Part shown: positions 28,520 through 37,890 of the stretch, one piece after another
Numbering within the stretch: the first letter of the stretch is position 1
Layout: each line of letters starts with the position of its first letter
Source of the DNA: Psychromonas algicola
GTDB lineage: Bacteria > Pseudomonadota > Gammaproteobacteria > Enterobacterales > Psychromonadaceae
Length of the DNA: 64,000 bases
NCBI RefSeq assembly: GCF_004378355.1
Contig: NZ_SNUB01000010.1
Span: forward strand, 35,026-99,025
Direction of reading: 5' to 3'
Position numbers and translations under genes: made by a program
Notes under the pieces: model-generated
Seen by the model: only the letters and a program-made list of their open reading frames with translations
Told to the model about the DNA's origin: nothing
Databases searched by the model: none

Positions 28520-29353
28520 TTAACGTTTTGCCGATAAAATATCGTCTAAGCATTCAGCCCAACCAGCTGGACCGTATTCTTCACTTTGATAAACATTGTT
28601 TGTTCTATTTAACTGCGGGAAGTCGTGCACCGGTGAACGCACTTGCACAGCAATCGAAGCTTGCTCCAACATGGCGATATCATTCTTTCCATCTCCTAAT
28701 GCAATAGTTTCAGTCTCTGTAATATCAGGGTTCGATTCATTATGTAAATATTGTTCTGCTAACCAAGATTGTGCCTTGCCTTTATCACATGCACCACTGA
28801 TATGAAGAAAACGCCCACCCTGTAAGACTTGCGCACCTAATAAATCCATTTTTTTAATAAATTCGTTTTTTAATGTTTCATCGCCTAGCCAGTTAATCGG
28901 TTCTCCATACTGACGTTGCTTTGCCATTGCTGCATTTTCAATACTTAACCCTGTTAACTCTGCAAGCTGAGAGTCACTCATTTCTGTGAAACCTTGAAAA
29001 GCATTGGTAAATAGCTCGCCAGAGTCGCTAAGTAGTTTTAACCAATGATCTTTATCTTTACAGAAAGCTTTAACCCAAAATCCATTTTCAAGATTGGTAT
29101 CCTCGGGTTGTTGTTGGAAATAATTGACTGGGATATAAACGGCGGCGCCATTTTCGATAATGAAAGGAGTAGTTAACTTTAATTGTTCACGAATTAATAA
29201 TATTTCGGGTAAGGTTTTGCTGCTGTTAGGGATAATGGGGATGTCATTTGACGCCAGCCTTTCGATCATCTTTTCTGCGGGGGCAGTTTGATAGTTGTAA
29301 TGATCTAACAAGGTGCCATCTAAATCGGTAAAAATGAGAATTTTTTTGTTCAT
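28520..29353 (-). CDS. Glucosyl/mannosyl-3-phosphoglycerate phosphatase, HAD-IIB family
   Basis: The 277-residue HAD phosphatase has motif I DLDGTLLD (10-17), motif II PNSSKT, and motif IV GDGKNDIAML, with a C2-type cap. This is the mannosyl-3-phosphoglycerate phosphatase family; beside a GpgS-like synthase the substrate is probably glucosyl-3-phosphoglycerate. It is the first gene of the three-gene operon. Confidence 0.85.
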   Translation of the reverse strand: MNKKILIFTDLDGTLLDHYNYQTAPAEKMIERLASNDIPIIPNSSKTLPEILLIREQLKLTTPFIIENGAAVYIPVNYFQQQPEDTNLENGFWVKAFCKDKDHWLKLLSDSGELFTNAFQGFTEMSDSQLAELTGLSIENAAMAKQRQYGEPINWLGDETLKNEFIKKMDLLGAQVLQGGRFLHISGACDKGKAQSWLAEQYLHNESNPDITETETIALGDGKNDIAMLEQASIAVQVRSPVHDFPQLNRTNNVYQSEEYGPAGWAECLDDILSAKR

Positions 29354-29533
29354 TTACATTCCGTTTCTTAATTCAAAGCGACTGTATCTGTTTTATTTTT
29401 CTATTTACTTCTTTATAAGTATTGCCTTTTAAACTCTCAAAAAACAAATAGTAAATCTGTTTCATGAAAATATGATGTTCCATTAACAATACGTTAATTA
29501 AAAGCATTTCGCTATAGGCATGTATCTTAAAAT

Positions 29534-29572
29534 GAAAAAATCACACTAACCAAGTATCTGATTAATGTGATT
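29534..29572 (-). terminator. Terminator after the OmpA-family gene
   Basis: AATCACACTAA (29539-29549) pairs with TTAATGTGATT (29562-29572) with one mismatch, followed on the minus strand by T6. It lies about 30 bases after the stop codon. Confidence 0.7.
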
Positions 29573-29601
29573 TAAAATAAAGCAGTTAAATGGTGAGTTA
29601 C

Positions 29602-30642
29602 TTATAAATCATAGTTTGATAATACACCCGCTACTTCATTTTTTTCCATTTCGTTATTGGTTAAAGGCTCATTACCTAATACAACAGTATCATTTATTGT
29701 TTGCTTATCTAATACCTTCGCACCAGTTGCTGAATCTAAAACAACAGATGTTTTTTCGTTGCTATTTTTGTCATTCTGTAATGAAAATTGAACTGTTTTT
29801 TCATCGCTTTGGTTATCAATGGATGCATCGTTTTTCACCTTATTGATTTTAGCTAGCTGCTCTTTATCAATGCGTTGTTGCTCTAATTTTTCAAAGCGTT
29901 TTTGTAATTTAACCGCTAATGCATCGACTTCAGGCTTATATTCTACAATTTCTACTCTTCTAAGCCCTTTATTGTAAGTGCTATTCGTTGCTACTTGAGT
30001 CGCTTCGTATTCACCAAGCGTAACTAGTTTAAGTTGCTTCTCATCCACACCTTGTTCGATGAGAAAATTAGCCACATTTTGAGCGCGTTTTTTTGCAAGC
30101 TGTAAGTTATATAAAACATGTCCTGATTTATCTGTGTGTCCTATTAACTGCCATGTTTTATTATTATCTTGGTTTTTAATTTGCTCAGCCATTTTAGACA
30201 GCGCTAATTTATATTCAGGTGTAATGGCTGCTGAAGATAAACCAAATAACACATCAACATTGGCTACTGTTGTAAGCGATTCAGGCTCTTTATTTTGCCC
30301 TTCAATAACTTGATTAACCGCTGAAGTCTCTTTTTGCGTTACAACAAGGATAGGCGAATCAACGGCGACATTATATTCGGCGATTTTTGCTAATTGCTCC
30401 GCATCCGTGTTAGAAAAGCTATTGTCTTCAGTATTAGCAAAGTAACCCTTTTGCTCTAGCGAATCACTGTAAGATTTAACGGGCGCTTTATAATGACTTA
30501 GCTCTTCGGTAAATTTAGCCACGGCTTGTTCTTTACGATAATTTTCTAATAAAACTAATCCCCCCGTTACTGCTGAAATAATAACAATACTTAACATTGT
30601 TTTGTTGTAGTTTGAAAGTTTACTTTTTGTGTTTGTGCTCAT
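29602..30642 (-). CDS. OmpA-family protein, PdsO-like (dedicated sortase system type)
   Basis: The 346-residue protein has an N-terminal membrane anchor (about 15-33), a central OmpA peptidoglycan-binding domain (about 128-232: VDVLFGLSSA, LIGHTDKSGH, LAKKRAQNVANFL) and a charged coiled-coil tail. It is divergent from a two-component system of the proteobacterial dedicated sortase type, whose loci usually encode such an OmpA-like partner (PdsO). I infer that identity; the OmpA fold itself is certain. Confidence 0.78.
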   Translation of the reverse strand: MSTNTKSKLSNYNKTMLSIVIISAVTGGLVLLENYRKEQAVAKFTEELSHYKAPVKSYSDSLEQKGYFANTEDNSFSNTDAEQLAKIAEYNVAVDSPILVVTQKETSAVNQVIEGQNKEPESLTTVANVDVLFGLSSAAITPEYKLALSKMAEQIKNQDNNKTWQLIGHTDKSGHVLYNLQLAKKRAQNVANFLIEQGVDEKQLKLVTLGEYEATQVATNSTYNKGLRRVEIVEYKPEVDALAVKLQKRFEKLEQQRIDKEQLAKINKVKNDASIDNQSDEKTVQFSLQNDKNSNEKTSVVLDSATGAKVLDKQTINDTVVLGNEPLTNNEMEKNEVAGVLSNYDL

Positions 30643-30879
30643 AATGTATTCTCCATTTAAATAGTCGTTTGTTTTGTGTGTTTGTTTTTGATGACGCTAT
30701 TAAAACAAACCTAAATGGCAGGATGAGGGAGACAAAAGGGCAAACTACTTATCAATTATGTTCAAAAAATGGCAATTCTATATTTACCCTTTTAAGCTTT
30801 TTATTGAACGTAACTTCATATATTAGGTCTACTTTTAACAAACAATTCGAACATTAGTTAAAAGAGGAAGAGTGTAAGC

Positions 30880-31599
30880 ATGAAGCGCATTGCAATCATT
30901 GAAGATGAGCAAACCATTAGAGAAAACTATATCGACCTAATGAAACGCTATGGCTATCACGTCGATGGTTATCAAGATCGTGAACAAGCAATCAAGGCTT
31001 TTTCTTTGCGTTTACCTGATTTAGCCATTATTGATGTGGGTTTGGGCCATGAGTACGATGGTGGCTTTTTATTATGCCAACAGTTACGTCAACTTTCCGC
31101 AACCGTTCCTATTATATTTTTAACTGCACGAGATAATGATTTCGACACGATTTCTGGATTACGTTTAGGTGCCGATGATTATTTAAGTAAAGAGATTGGA
31201 CTTGAACATTTAATGGTGCGCATTAGCGCTCTATTTAGGCGTGCTGAATTAAGCCAAACAATGACAGCCTCTCAACTAGCAGTGATTGAACGAGGAGATT
31301 TAACCATTGATAACGACAAAATGCAGATCTGTTGGAAGAGTCAACTATTAGAAATTACTATCACGGAATTTTGGATCATTCATGCCCTAGCCAATAAATC
31401 AGGTGTAGTAAGAAGTAGACAACAATTGATGACAGATGCCAATATGGTGGTTGATGACAATACTATTACGTCACATATCAAACGTATTCGTAAAAAATTC
31501 TTACAAGTAGATCCGACTTTTGATGAAATAACGGCTATCTATGGAATGGGTTATCGTTGGGATATTCACTCAAACGAGCAGGTAGCCAAGCAAGCATGA
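30880..31599 (+). CDS. OmpR-family response regulator, dedicated sortase system type
   Basis: The 239-residue regulator has a receiver domain with acidic pocket EDE (8-10), phospho-acceptor Asp52 and a conserved TARD block, then a winged-helix DNA-binding domain (about 135-230). The segment DVGLGHEYDGGFLLCQQLRQL and FDTISGLRLGADDYLSKE match the regulator of the proteobacterial dedicated sortase system from memory. Its stop overlaps the kinase start (ATGA). Confidence 0.88.
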   Translation: MKRIAIIEDEQTIRENYIDLMKRYGYHVDGYQDREQAIKAFSLRLPDLAIIDVGLGHEYDGGFLLCQQLRQLSATVPIIFLTARDNDFDTISGLRLGADDYLSKEIGLEHLMVRISALFRRAELSQTMTASQLAVIERGDLTIDNDKMQICWKSQLLEITITEFWIIHALANKSGVVRSRQQLMTDANMVVDDNTITSHIKRIRKKFLQVDPTFDEITAIYGMGYRWDIHSNEQVAKQA

Positions 31600-33782
31600 T
31601 CAAGATTAAATGGGGATTACGCAGCAAGGTATTAACCTTAAGCAGTTTATTATTACTTCTTCCTTGGTTTGCCTATCAATTCGTTAATGAAATGGAGAAC
31701 TTCCTTCGTTTAGGCCAGCAACAAACTTTATTAGGTACCACCAGCGCAATTGCCACCGCACTACATGAAAGACCGACTTTATTTAACGAGCATGCAAGCT
31801 TTTTACCCGATGTAAAAAAAGGCCACGACTTGTATGTTTACGACCTAACAAACCCTATCGAATTAAACGGTGATAATAATGATTGGGGTGAGATAAAAAA
31901 CTTTAAGAACAGTTATCCAGAAAATACAGCTCAAGCCGCTAACTCGTCGACGACTAATCAAGTTCATTTTAATCAGTTATTAGGTAAATACTCGGGTTAT
32001 TTATATGCTCATTTTGAAGTCTTTGATCAACATCCAGTAAAACGCCCTATCAACAATCGCAAAGTAACACTAAATGATCACCTTATTTTTGCAATGACGG
32101 ATCCTCAAGGTCACTTACAACGCTATATCATTTCAGTGACTGAAGATGGTTGGTTTAACGCCTATCAATATCCTAAGAATAGTCTCAAAGCTGAAAAGCT
32201 AACCCGCATTAAAACGATTCAAGGTATCTGGAAGACAACAGATCAAGGTTATAACATTGAGTTTCGAGTGCCATTAACGTTATTGGGTGACCGATTAGGT
32301 TTTCAGTTAAATACAACCTCTGACAGAGAGACAGGAAAAATAGACAATGTGATCAGTACTTCTAATTTATTAGATATCGATAAACTAGGCAGTGTTTTGG
32401 TTCCATCCCCTGAGATAGAAAAAATACTACAAGCGATGACCCATACTCGTTCAAGGCTTTGGGTTGTTGATAGACACCAACGCGTGATTGCTAAATCAGG
32501 TGATATTCATCAAGCAACCGGTGCTTGGCCTATTGAAACCTCTGAAGAGAATCCTTCTTCCAGCTTCTGGTCAAGTATTGAAGATACTTTGATAAGCCCT
32601 GTTTACAATTTTATATTAGACACCCCCGATAATTCTTTTAATGATGCAAATAAAAACATTACGCAACTCAATTACGCGTTGGTTGATCAGGCATTAACTG
32701 GTAAATCAGTCACTCAATGGCGTTTGAGTGACGATAAGAAAGTATCTATTTTAAGTGCTGCTCATCCTATTTTTATAAGCGATCCTGAAACGGGTGAGCA
32801 AGTAATGGGAGCCGTGGTTGCTGAAGAAACTAACCATGGAATTTTAACCTTACGCAATCAAGCGCTACAAAGTCTATTTAATGTTTTATTAGGCGTGATT
32901 TTAATTGCCGGTATTTTATTATTTATATTTCTTTCTTCTATGGTGAATCGTATTCGTAAATTACGCGATCAAAGTGAAAGAATTATTGATGAAAATGGAC
33001 GTTTACATGGCAACTTTAAAGCCAGTGACAATACTGATGAAATTGGGGATTTGTCTCGCGGTATGGAGAATATGGTAAAACGTCTAGGACAATATCATCA
33101 TTATATAGAGCAACTTTCTTCTCGCTTATCACACGAATTACGTACTCCTGTTGCAGTAGTCAGGTCCTCTTTAGAGAACTTGGCTTTGCTACCTGCTTCT
33201 ACGGAGCAAGAAAAATATATTCAACGCTCTCAGCAAGGTATTCAACGACTTAATAAAATATTAACCAATATGAGTGATGCAAGTCGTATTGAACAAAGCT
33301 TACAGCAAGGTGATAAACAACCCATTCATTTAGGTGAATTGCTCAATAGATGCTTACAAGGTTATGAAATGATTTATCCGCAATCGAGTTTTAACCTGCA
33401 ACTTGCAGACAAAACCATGAAAGTTAATGCCGATCCTGACTTTTTAGTACAATTGCTTGATAAAATTATGCATAACGCCATTGAATTTTCACTGCATGAA
33501 ACGCCAATAACTGTAACGCTACGCAAGAATGGCAAAGATAATAGCGCAATATTAAGCATAGAAAATAAAGGCCCATTATTAAGTAATAACAATAACCAAG
33601 ACCTATTCCAGTCAATGGTTTCTATCAGGCCGACTTCGCAACAACACGATACTCACTTAGGATTGGGGTTGTATATAGCCAAAATGATCTGTGATTATCA
33701 TCAAGCACAATTATCCATAGCGAATAATAGAGACTTGACTGGCGTGGAAGTAACCATTACCTTCCCTCTACTCTCAGCTTAA
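31596..33782 (+). CDS. Sensor histidine kinase, dedicated sortase system type
   Basis: The 728-residue kinase starts at the ATG at 31596, overlapping the regulator stop as ATGA. The N-terminal helix (about 10-25) leads to a large extracytoplasmic sensor region (about 30-425), then a helix (about 427-450), HAMP-like linker, the H-box SHELRTPVAV (His near 513) and an ATPase domain whose N-box, around HNAIEFS, and G-box (GLGLYIAKM) are present. ALHERPTLF and LRSKVLTLSSLLLLLPW match the marine dedicated-sortase kinase family. No sortase gene is nearby. Confidence 0.87.
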   Translation: MIKIKWGLRSKVLTLSSLLLLLPWFAYQFVNEMENFLRLGQQQTLLGTTSAIATALHERPTLFNEHASFLPDVKKGHDLYVYDLTNPIELNGDNNDWGEIKNFKNSYPENTAQAANSSTTNQVHFNQLLGKYSGYLYAHFEVFDQHPVKRPINNRKVTLNDHLIFAMTDPQGHLQRYIISVTEDGWFNAYQYPKNSLKAEKLTRIKTIQGIWKTTDQGYNIEFRVPLTLLGDRLGFQLNTTSDRETGKIDNVISTSNLLDIDKLGSVLVPSPEIEKILQAMTHTRSRLWVVDRHQRVIAKSGDIHQATGAWPIETSEENPSSSFWSSIEDTLISPVYNFILDTPDNSFNDANKNITQLNYALVDQALTGKSVTQWRLSDDKKVSILSAAHPIFISDPETGEQVMGAVVAEETNHGILTLRNQALQSLFNVLLGVILIAGILLFIFLSSMVNRIRKLRDQSERIIDENGRLHGNFKASDNTDEIGDLSRGMENMVKRLGQYHHYIEQLSSRLSHELRTPVAVVRSSLENLALLPASTEQEKYIQRSQQGIQRLNKILTNMSDASRIEQSLQQGDKQPIHLGELLNRCLQGYEMIYPQSSFNLQLADKTMKVNADPDFLVQLLDKIMHNAIEFSLHETPITVTLRKNGKDNSAILSIENKGPLLSNNNNQDLFQSMVSIRPTSQQHDTHLGLGLYIAKMICDYHQAQLSIANNRDLTGVEVTITFPLLSA

Positions 33783-33814
33783 TTAATAAAATTTCATTTA
33801 TTACAGGAAAGTTC

Positions 33815-34774
33815 ATGCGCGTACTCGCTAGCTCTAACAAAGCACAATCTACTCTGACTCAGTTAACCCAAGTTCAGCATTATTTTGTCGATAAGTTAAC
33901 TCACCTTACAACGGGGACTGAGTTTAAAAGCGTCGAATGGTTAAGAGACCAAGGTTTGCATGGTGGTGGCGAAAGATTTGAAGCAGTGGGTAATGGAGTT
34001 TTTAACCGCGCTTCAGTTAATATTTCTCAAGTACAATATGAAGATAACCCAGAGAAAGCATTTTTATCAGCAACCGCCCTTTCTACTATCATTCATCCGC
34101 AACACCCTCTTGCACCTTCTATTCATATTCATGTTAGTTGGACAGAATTAAGAAACGGTAAAAAGTATTGGCGTTTAATGGCAGATTTAAATCCAGCGAT
34201 TGAAGATAAAGAAGATACGCAACTATTTAATAAGATGCTTGAACAGGCTTCTGGTGAATACTATGCAAGTGGCGTGGAACAAGGTAATCAGTATTTTTAT
34301 ATACCAGCTTTAAATGAGCATCGTGGAGTCAGTCATTTTTATCTTGAAGGCTTTACAGGTAATGAAAATACGCCAGAAAGCTTTGCTATTGATTTTGCAA
34401 CTCAGGTCATCGATTGTTATATCAATATTCTAGAAGATAAACTAAACCGTTTACCGCCTCCATCAGATACTGAATTGCAACAACAATTGGATTATCACAC
34501 GCTTTATTTATATCAAGTATTAACGCTTGATAAAGGTACCACTGCAGGACTATTAATTCACAATCAAAATGATGTGGGAACATTAGGCTCTTTGCCTGCT
34601 TATATTAATCGCCATTTATTAGAGAACTGGATTGAACAAACACCTTCGCCAACGAATAAACTAGTAAAAGCCTTGGTTCAACTTTTCCCTGATCAGAAGT
34701 GCGTTGCCGTTGATGCCCAAATTAAAGCGAAAATCGCTTCAGTAATACGTGAACATTATCAATCAATAGAATAA
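33815..34774 (+). CDS. Divergent coproporphyrinogen III oxidase (HemF-like)
   Basis: The 319-residue protein keeps HemF landmarks: GGGERFEAVGNGVFNRASVN, STIIHPQHPLAPSIHIHVSW and FYIPALNEHRGVSHFYLEGF. The family reaction is aerobic decarboxylation of coproporphyrinogen III. However, the canonical DLTPYY block reads DLNPAIED and other conserved stretches have drifted, so it may be a variant subfamily. It follows the kinase gene by 32 bases and may be cotranscribed. Confidence 0.75.
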   Translation: MRVLASSNKAQSTLTQLTQVQHYFVDKLTHLTTGTEFKSVEWLRDQGLHGGGERFEAVGNGVFNRASVNISQVQYEDNPEKAFLSATALSTIIHPQHPLAPSIHIHVSWTELRNGKKYWRLMADLNPAIEDKEDTQLFNKMLEQASGEYYASGVEQGNQYFYIPALNEHRGVSHFYLEGFTGNENTPESFAIDFATQVIDCYINILEDKLNRLPPPSDTELQQQLDYHTLYLYQVLTLDKGTTAGLLIHNQNDVGTLGSLPAYINRHLLENWIEQTPSPTNKLVKALVQLFPDQKCVAVDAQIKAKIASVIREHYQSIE

Positions 34775-34782
34775 ATCATTAA

Positions 34783-34815
34783 AATCCTATTAGCTTAATT
34801 CAAGCTAATAGGATT
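34783..34815 (+). terminator. Terminator after the hemF-like gene
   Basis: AATCCTATTAGCTT (34783-34796) pairs perfectly with AAGCTAATAGGATT (34802-34815), followed by a short T-rich stretch. Confidence 0.8.
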
Positions 34816-34917
34816 GTTTCTTATATAAGCGCTGGATCCACAACTACTCCTTTACTTCACCTTTTTATACTTTTAAAATCAGCCATCTTTCCTTCCCCTT
34901 ATTATGTGGAGCACCTT

Positions 34918-35949
34918 ATGAGCAGCAAACTAACGATCACCCGTCCAGACGATTGGCACGTACATTTACGCGATGGGGAAGTGCTTAAAGATACAGTCCG
35001 CGATACTAGCCGTTACATGGGAAGAGCAATCGTAATGCCAAACTTGGTGCCGCCAGTTATTGATACTGATGGCGCATTGGCTTATCGAGAACGAATTTTA
35101 GCAGAGCAACCTAAAGCTAGCTTCACACCGTTAATGGTGATCTATCTAACCGACAATACAAGCGCCGAAGAAATTAAAAAAGCTAAAGCTTCTGGTCACG
35201 TTTACGCAGCTAAGCTTTACCCTGCTGGTGCAACAACAAATTCTGATTCAGGCGTTACTAACGCAGATAATATCAAAGCGGCTTTACAAGTAATGCAAGA
35301 AGTTAATATGCCTTTATTGGTTCATGGTGAAGTGACTACGCATGATGTCGATATTTTTGATCGTGAAGAAGTGTTCTTAAAAGAAGTGCTCGCGCCGATT
35401 GTTAACGATTATCCAAACCTTAAAATTGTCCTTGAGCATATTACTACAGCTAACGCAGTTGAATTTGTAAACCAAGCTAACGAGAACGTGGCTGCAACAA
35501 TTACTGCACATCATTTAATGTTTAACCGTAATCATATGTTAGTGGGTGGCATTAAACCGCATTTTTACTGTTTACCTATTTTGAAGCGTAATACACACCA
35601 AGCGGCTTTAGTAAAAGCGGCAACAAGTGGTAGTCGTAAATTTTTCTTAGGTACTGATTCCGCACCTCATGCAATAGGAGCAAAAGAGTCTGCTTGTGGT
35701 TGTGCAGGCTCATACACAGCTTTTGCTGCTTTAGAGTTGTATGCTGAAGTGTTTGAAGCAGAAAACGCATTAGATAAACTAGAAATTTTTGCTAGTTTTA
35801 ACGGCCCTGATTTCTATAACTTACCGCGTAACACAGATACAGTGACATTAGAAAAATCAGCTTGGCCTGTGCCAGCGACATTAACCTTCGGTAATGATGT
35901 AGTTGTGCCAATTAAGGCCAATGAAGAAATGACTTGGAAAGTACTTTAA
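34918..35949 (+). CDS. pyrC: Dihydroorotase
   Basis: The 343-residue enzyme closes carbamoyl-aspartate to dihydroorotate in pyrimidine synthesis. HVHLRDG (metal-binding His pair), [16 protein letters not shown] (carboxylated Lys) and VLEHITT, HHL and DSAPH metal/substrate ligands are all present. ATG 34918 has GGAG at 7 bases; the in-frame GTG at 34906 overlaps that site and is rejected. Confidence 0.97.
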   Translation: MSSKLTITRPDDWHVHLRDGEVLKDTVRDTSRYMGRAIVMPNLVPPVIDTDGALAYRERILAEQPKASFTPLMVIYLTDNTSAEEIKKAKASGHVYAAKLYPAGATTNSDSGVTNADNIKAALQVMQEVNMPLLVHGEVTTHDVDIFDREEVFLKEVLAPIVNDYPNLKIVLEHITTANAVEFVNQANENVAATITAHHLMFNRNHMLVGGIKPHFYCLPILKRNTHQAALVKAATSGSRKFFLGTDSAPHAIGAKESACGCAGSYTAFAALELYAEVFEAENALDKLEIFASFNGPDFYNLPRNTDTVTLEKSAWPVPATLTFGNDVVVPIKANEEMTWKVL

Positions 35950-35981
35950 TTTTTCAATAAAAACGAACGAGTGCGCTAACA

Positions 35982-36020
35982 AAAAAGGCCGATATTACTT
36001 TTTGTAATATCGGCCTTTTT
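35982..36020. terminator. Strong bidirectional terminator after pyrC
   Basis: AAAAAGGCCGATATTA (35982-35997) pairs perfectly with 36005-36020 and is T-rich on both ends. It separates convergent pyrC and the beta-helix gene. Confidence 0.92.
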
Positions 36021-36060
36021 ATTGTCATTTAAACAAGAACAGCTAGTGTTCTAATTTAGA

Positions 36061-37254
36061 TTAGTATTCAGAGATATTGCCTTTATACATCTTACTTGTA
36101 TCTGCAGGGATTCGCGTGTTATTTGAAACGCGCGTCTCACCTTTTATACTACTTTTAACAACCCAATGCTCAGGTTTTTTATTTTTAGTCGTTTCAGACG
36201 TTTTTGCTTTACCCTTTGAGCCTAGCGCAAGAGTCATTGTCACAGAAACACCTTTACTGTAATACTCATCGTTAAAAGTAAGTACGTTATCATGAATGTT
36301 ATTGTAGTAACCCCAACCTGGCGATTTAGTGTTGACTTCAAAGGCATTTTCGAAATATTTATTACCGTTCTGGTTACCTTTATTGTAAGCCGTTTCGCTA
36401 TAATTTCCTTTAAAGTCAATGTAACTTAATCCGCCATTTAGGATATCGTTCATACCAGCCGCATCAAAGGTATTACCAATAATATAAGCGTAAGAAGAAC
36501 CTTCTTTAATATCAATATGCTCTGCAGTTACATTTGGACCGATTGTGTTATTGATAATCTGCGCGTAATCAACTTTAGGATCATATTTAGACTTACTGCT
36601 ACCGCCCGGCCATTTTTTATAATCAGATCCAATATAAACACCTTCGCCATATTTAACGTTATAAAGGCCTGTATCATGAAGATAAGAATTCTTAACGATG
36701 TTGTATTGACTACCATCTCTTAAATGAATAGCAGCTTGACCTACGTTATAAACTTCTACACCATCGATAGTGACATAGTCAGCATGGTCAACAGTAATAC
36801 CACCACGGCCATTTGTTACTTTAATATTTTGAACATAAATATAACCAATGCCCTTCGTATCGCCATCAATTGCAAAAGTCGTACCGTTATCATAATCGCC
36901 GCCATCTAGCACAGGCATCTTAGAAGCATCTTCAGCAACAATCCAGATTGGCTTATCCTTAAAACCACCTTTATTTAACTTGAATTTACTAGCATAAGTG
37001 CCAGCAGCAATAACTATTTTGTCGCCAGGTGCAGCTTTAGAAAGTGCGTTTGAAAGTTCTTTTACAGTACTTACTTTAACAACGTTCCATGAAACACTAG
37101 CAAAATCCAGTGTCATTTCATTACCTGTTAAAGCATAATTTGCAGCATAACCTGTTGATGATTCAATCCCTTCAACCACGGCTGCATTAACAGCAGTAGA
37201 GTATGAAAATACAGAGAATAACGATAGCGTAATTAATGAATGTTTAAACTTCAT
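36061..37254 (-). CDS. Secreted right-handed parallel beta-helix protein, probable polysaccharide lyase
   Basis: The 397-residue protein has a signal peptide cleaved near NAA (about 25) and beta-helix coils from about 65 to 330 (GDKIVIAAGTY, YIYVQNIKVTNGRGGITVDHADYVTIDGV split by turns, YNIVKNSYLHDTG, GEGVYIGSDYKKW, AQIINNTIGPN). The HDTG...GEGVYIGSD...W pattern is shared with bacterial beta-helix lyases, and PL6 or PL31 alginate lyases are candidates, but no family signature is certain. The PL7 gene at the left edge makes an alginate role attractive. Confidence 0.7.
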   Translation of the reverse strand: MKFKHSLITLSLFSVFSYSTAVNAAVVEGIESSTGYAANYALTGNEMTLDFASVSWNVVKVSTVKELSNALSKAAPGDKIVIAAGTYASKFKLNKGGFKDKPIWIVAEDASKMPVLDGGDYDNGTTFAIDGDTKGIGYIYVQNIKVTNGRGGITVDHADYVTIDGVEVYNVGQAAIHLRDGSQYNIVKNSYLHDTGLYNVKYGEGVYIGSDYKKWPGGSSKSKYDPKVDYAQIINNTIGPNVTAEHIDIKEGSSYAYIIGNTFDAAGMNDILNGGLSYIDFKGNYSETAYNKGNQNGNKYFENAFEVNTKSPGWGYYNNIHDNVLTFNDEYYSKGVSVTMTLALGSKGKAKTSETTKNKKPEHWVVKSSIKGETRVSNNTRIPADTSKMYKGNISEY

Positions 37255-37890
37255 ATGAATCCCTTCTTATATTGTAAAATAAATCTTTTAAAAATTTAGT
37301 TTTAAAGCTAAATAAATCAAGCCGATAATTAATAATATCAAAAGCTTGAACGAAAAAATATAACCGTGTGAGTAAGACCTTTATTATAAACAAAACCGTA
37401 AAATAATAAGAGCAACCATTTCAGATTTACAAAAAATAAAATATAGATAGTTTTTTATTTTTAATATTATAGATAAAAACAGCAACTTTAGCGTAAAAAA
37501 TTACGTTTATTATCATTATTTAAATATTAATTCTTTTATTCGATATGTAAGTTGTTGTAGAGCAAACGACCATAAATAATAAATATCTTTATTAATAGAA
37601 AATAAGTCGTTAATAAGTAAAGCCTCCTTCATGGGTCTAGCCATTTAGTTAAAATCTACAAAAGACTTTTATTTAACACATTTTTAACATAAGCTAAATG
37701 AACTTCACAAATTGAAGTTTAAAGACTTTTCATCTGATTTAAATTTAGATTTCAGAGGAATTAACCTTTAAAGCTCATAAAATCCAAAGAAAACAGTTAA
37801 TAAAACCAATTTAAAGCATGTAGACTTATTTTCCGTAACATTCTTTGATTTAAAACAACTCAATTATAAATAAAATAAGAGGAAGTAAAT
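37255..37890. other. 636-base AT-rich divergent regulatory region
   Basis: It lies between the divergent beta-helix and symporter genes. No ORF, known riboswitch or clear palindrome was found. An AGAGGAAG ribosome site precedes the symporter start. The length is large for this window and may hold regulator sites for both genes. Confidence 0.4.

Noticed and set aside
37255..37890. Glycine riboswitch before the AGCS symporter
   Set aside because: Such leaders are known for this family, but the conserved glycine aptamer core was not found by eye.
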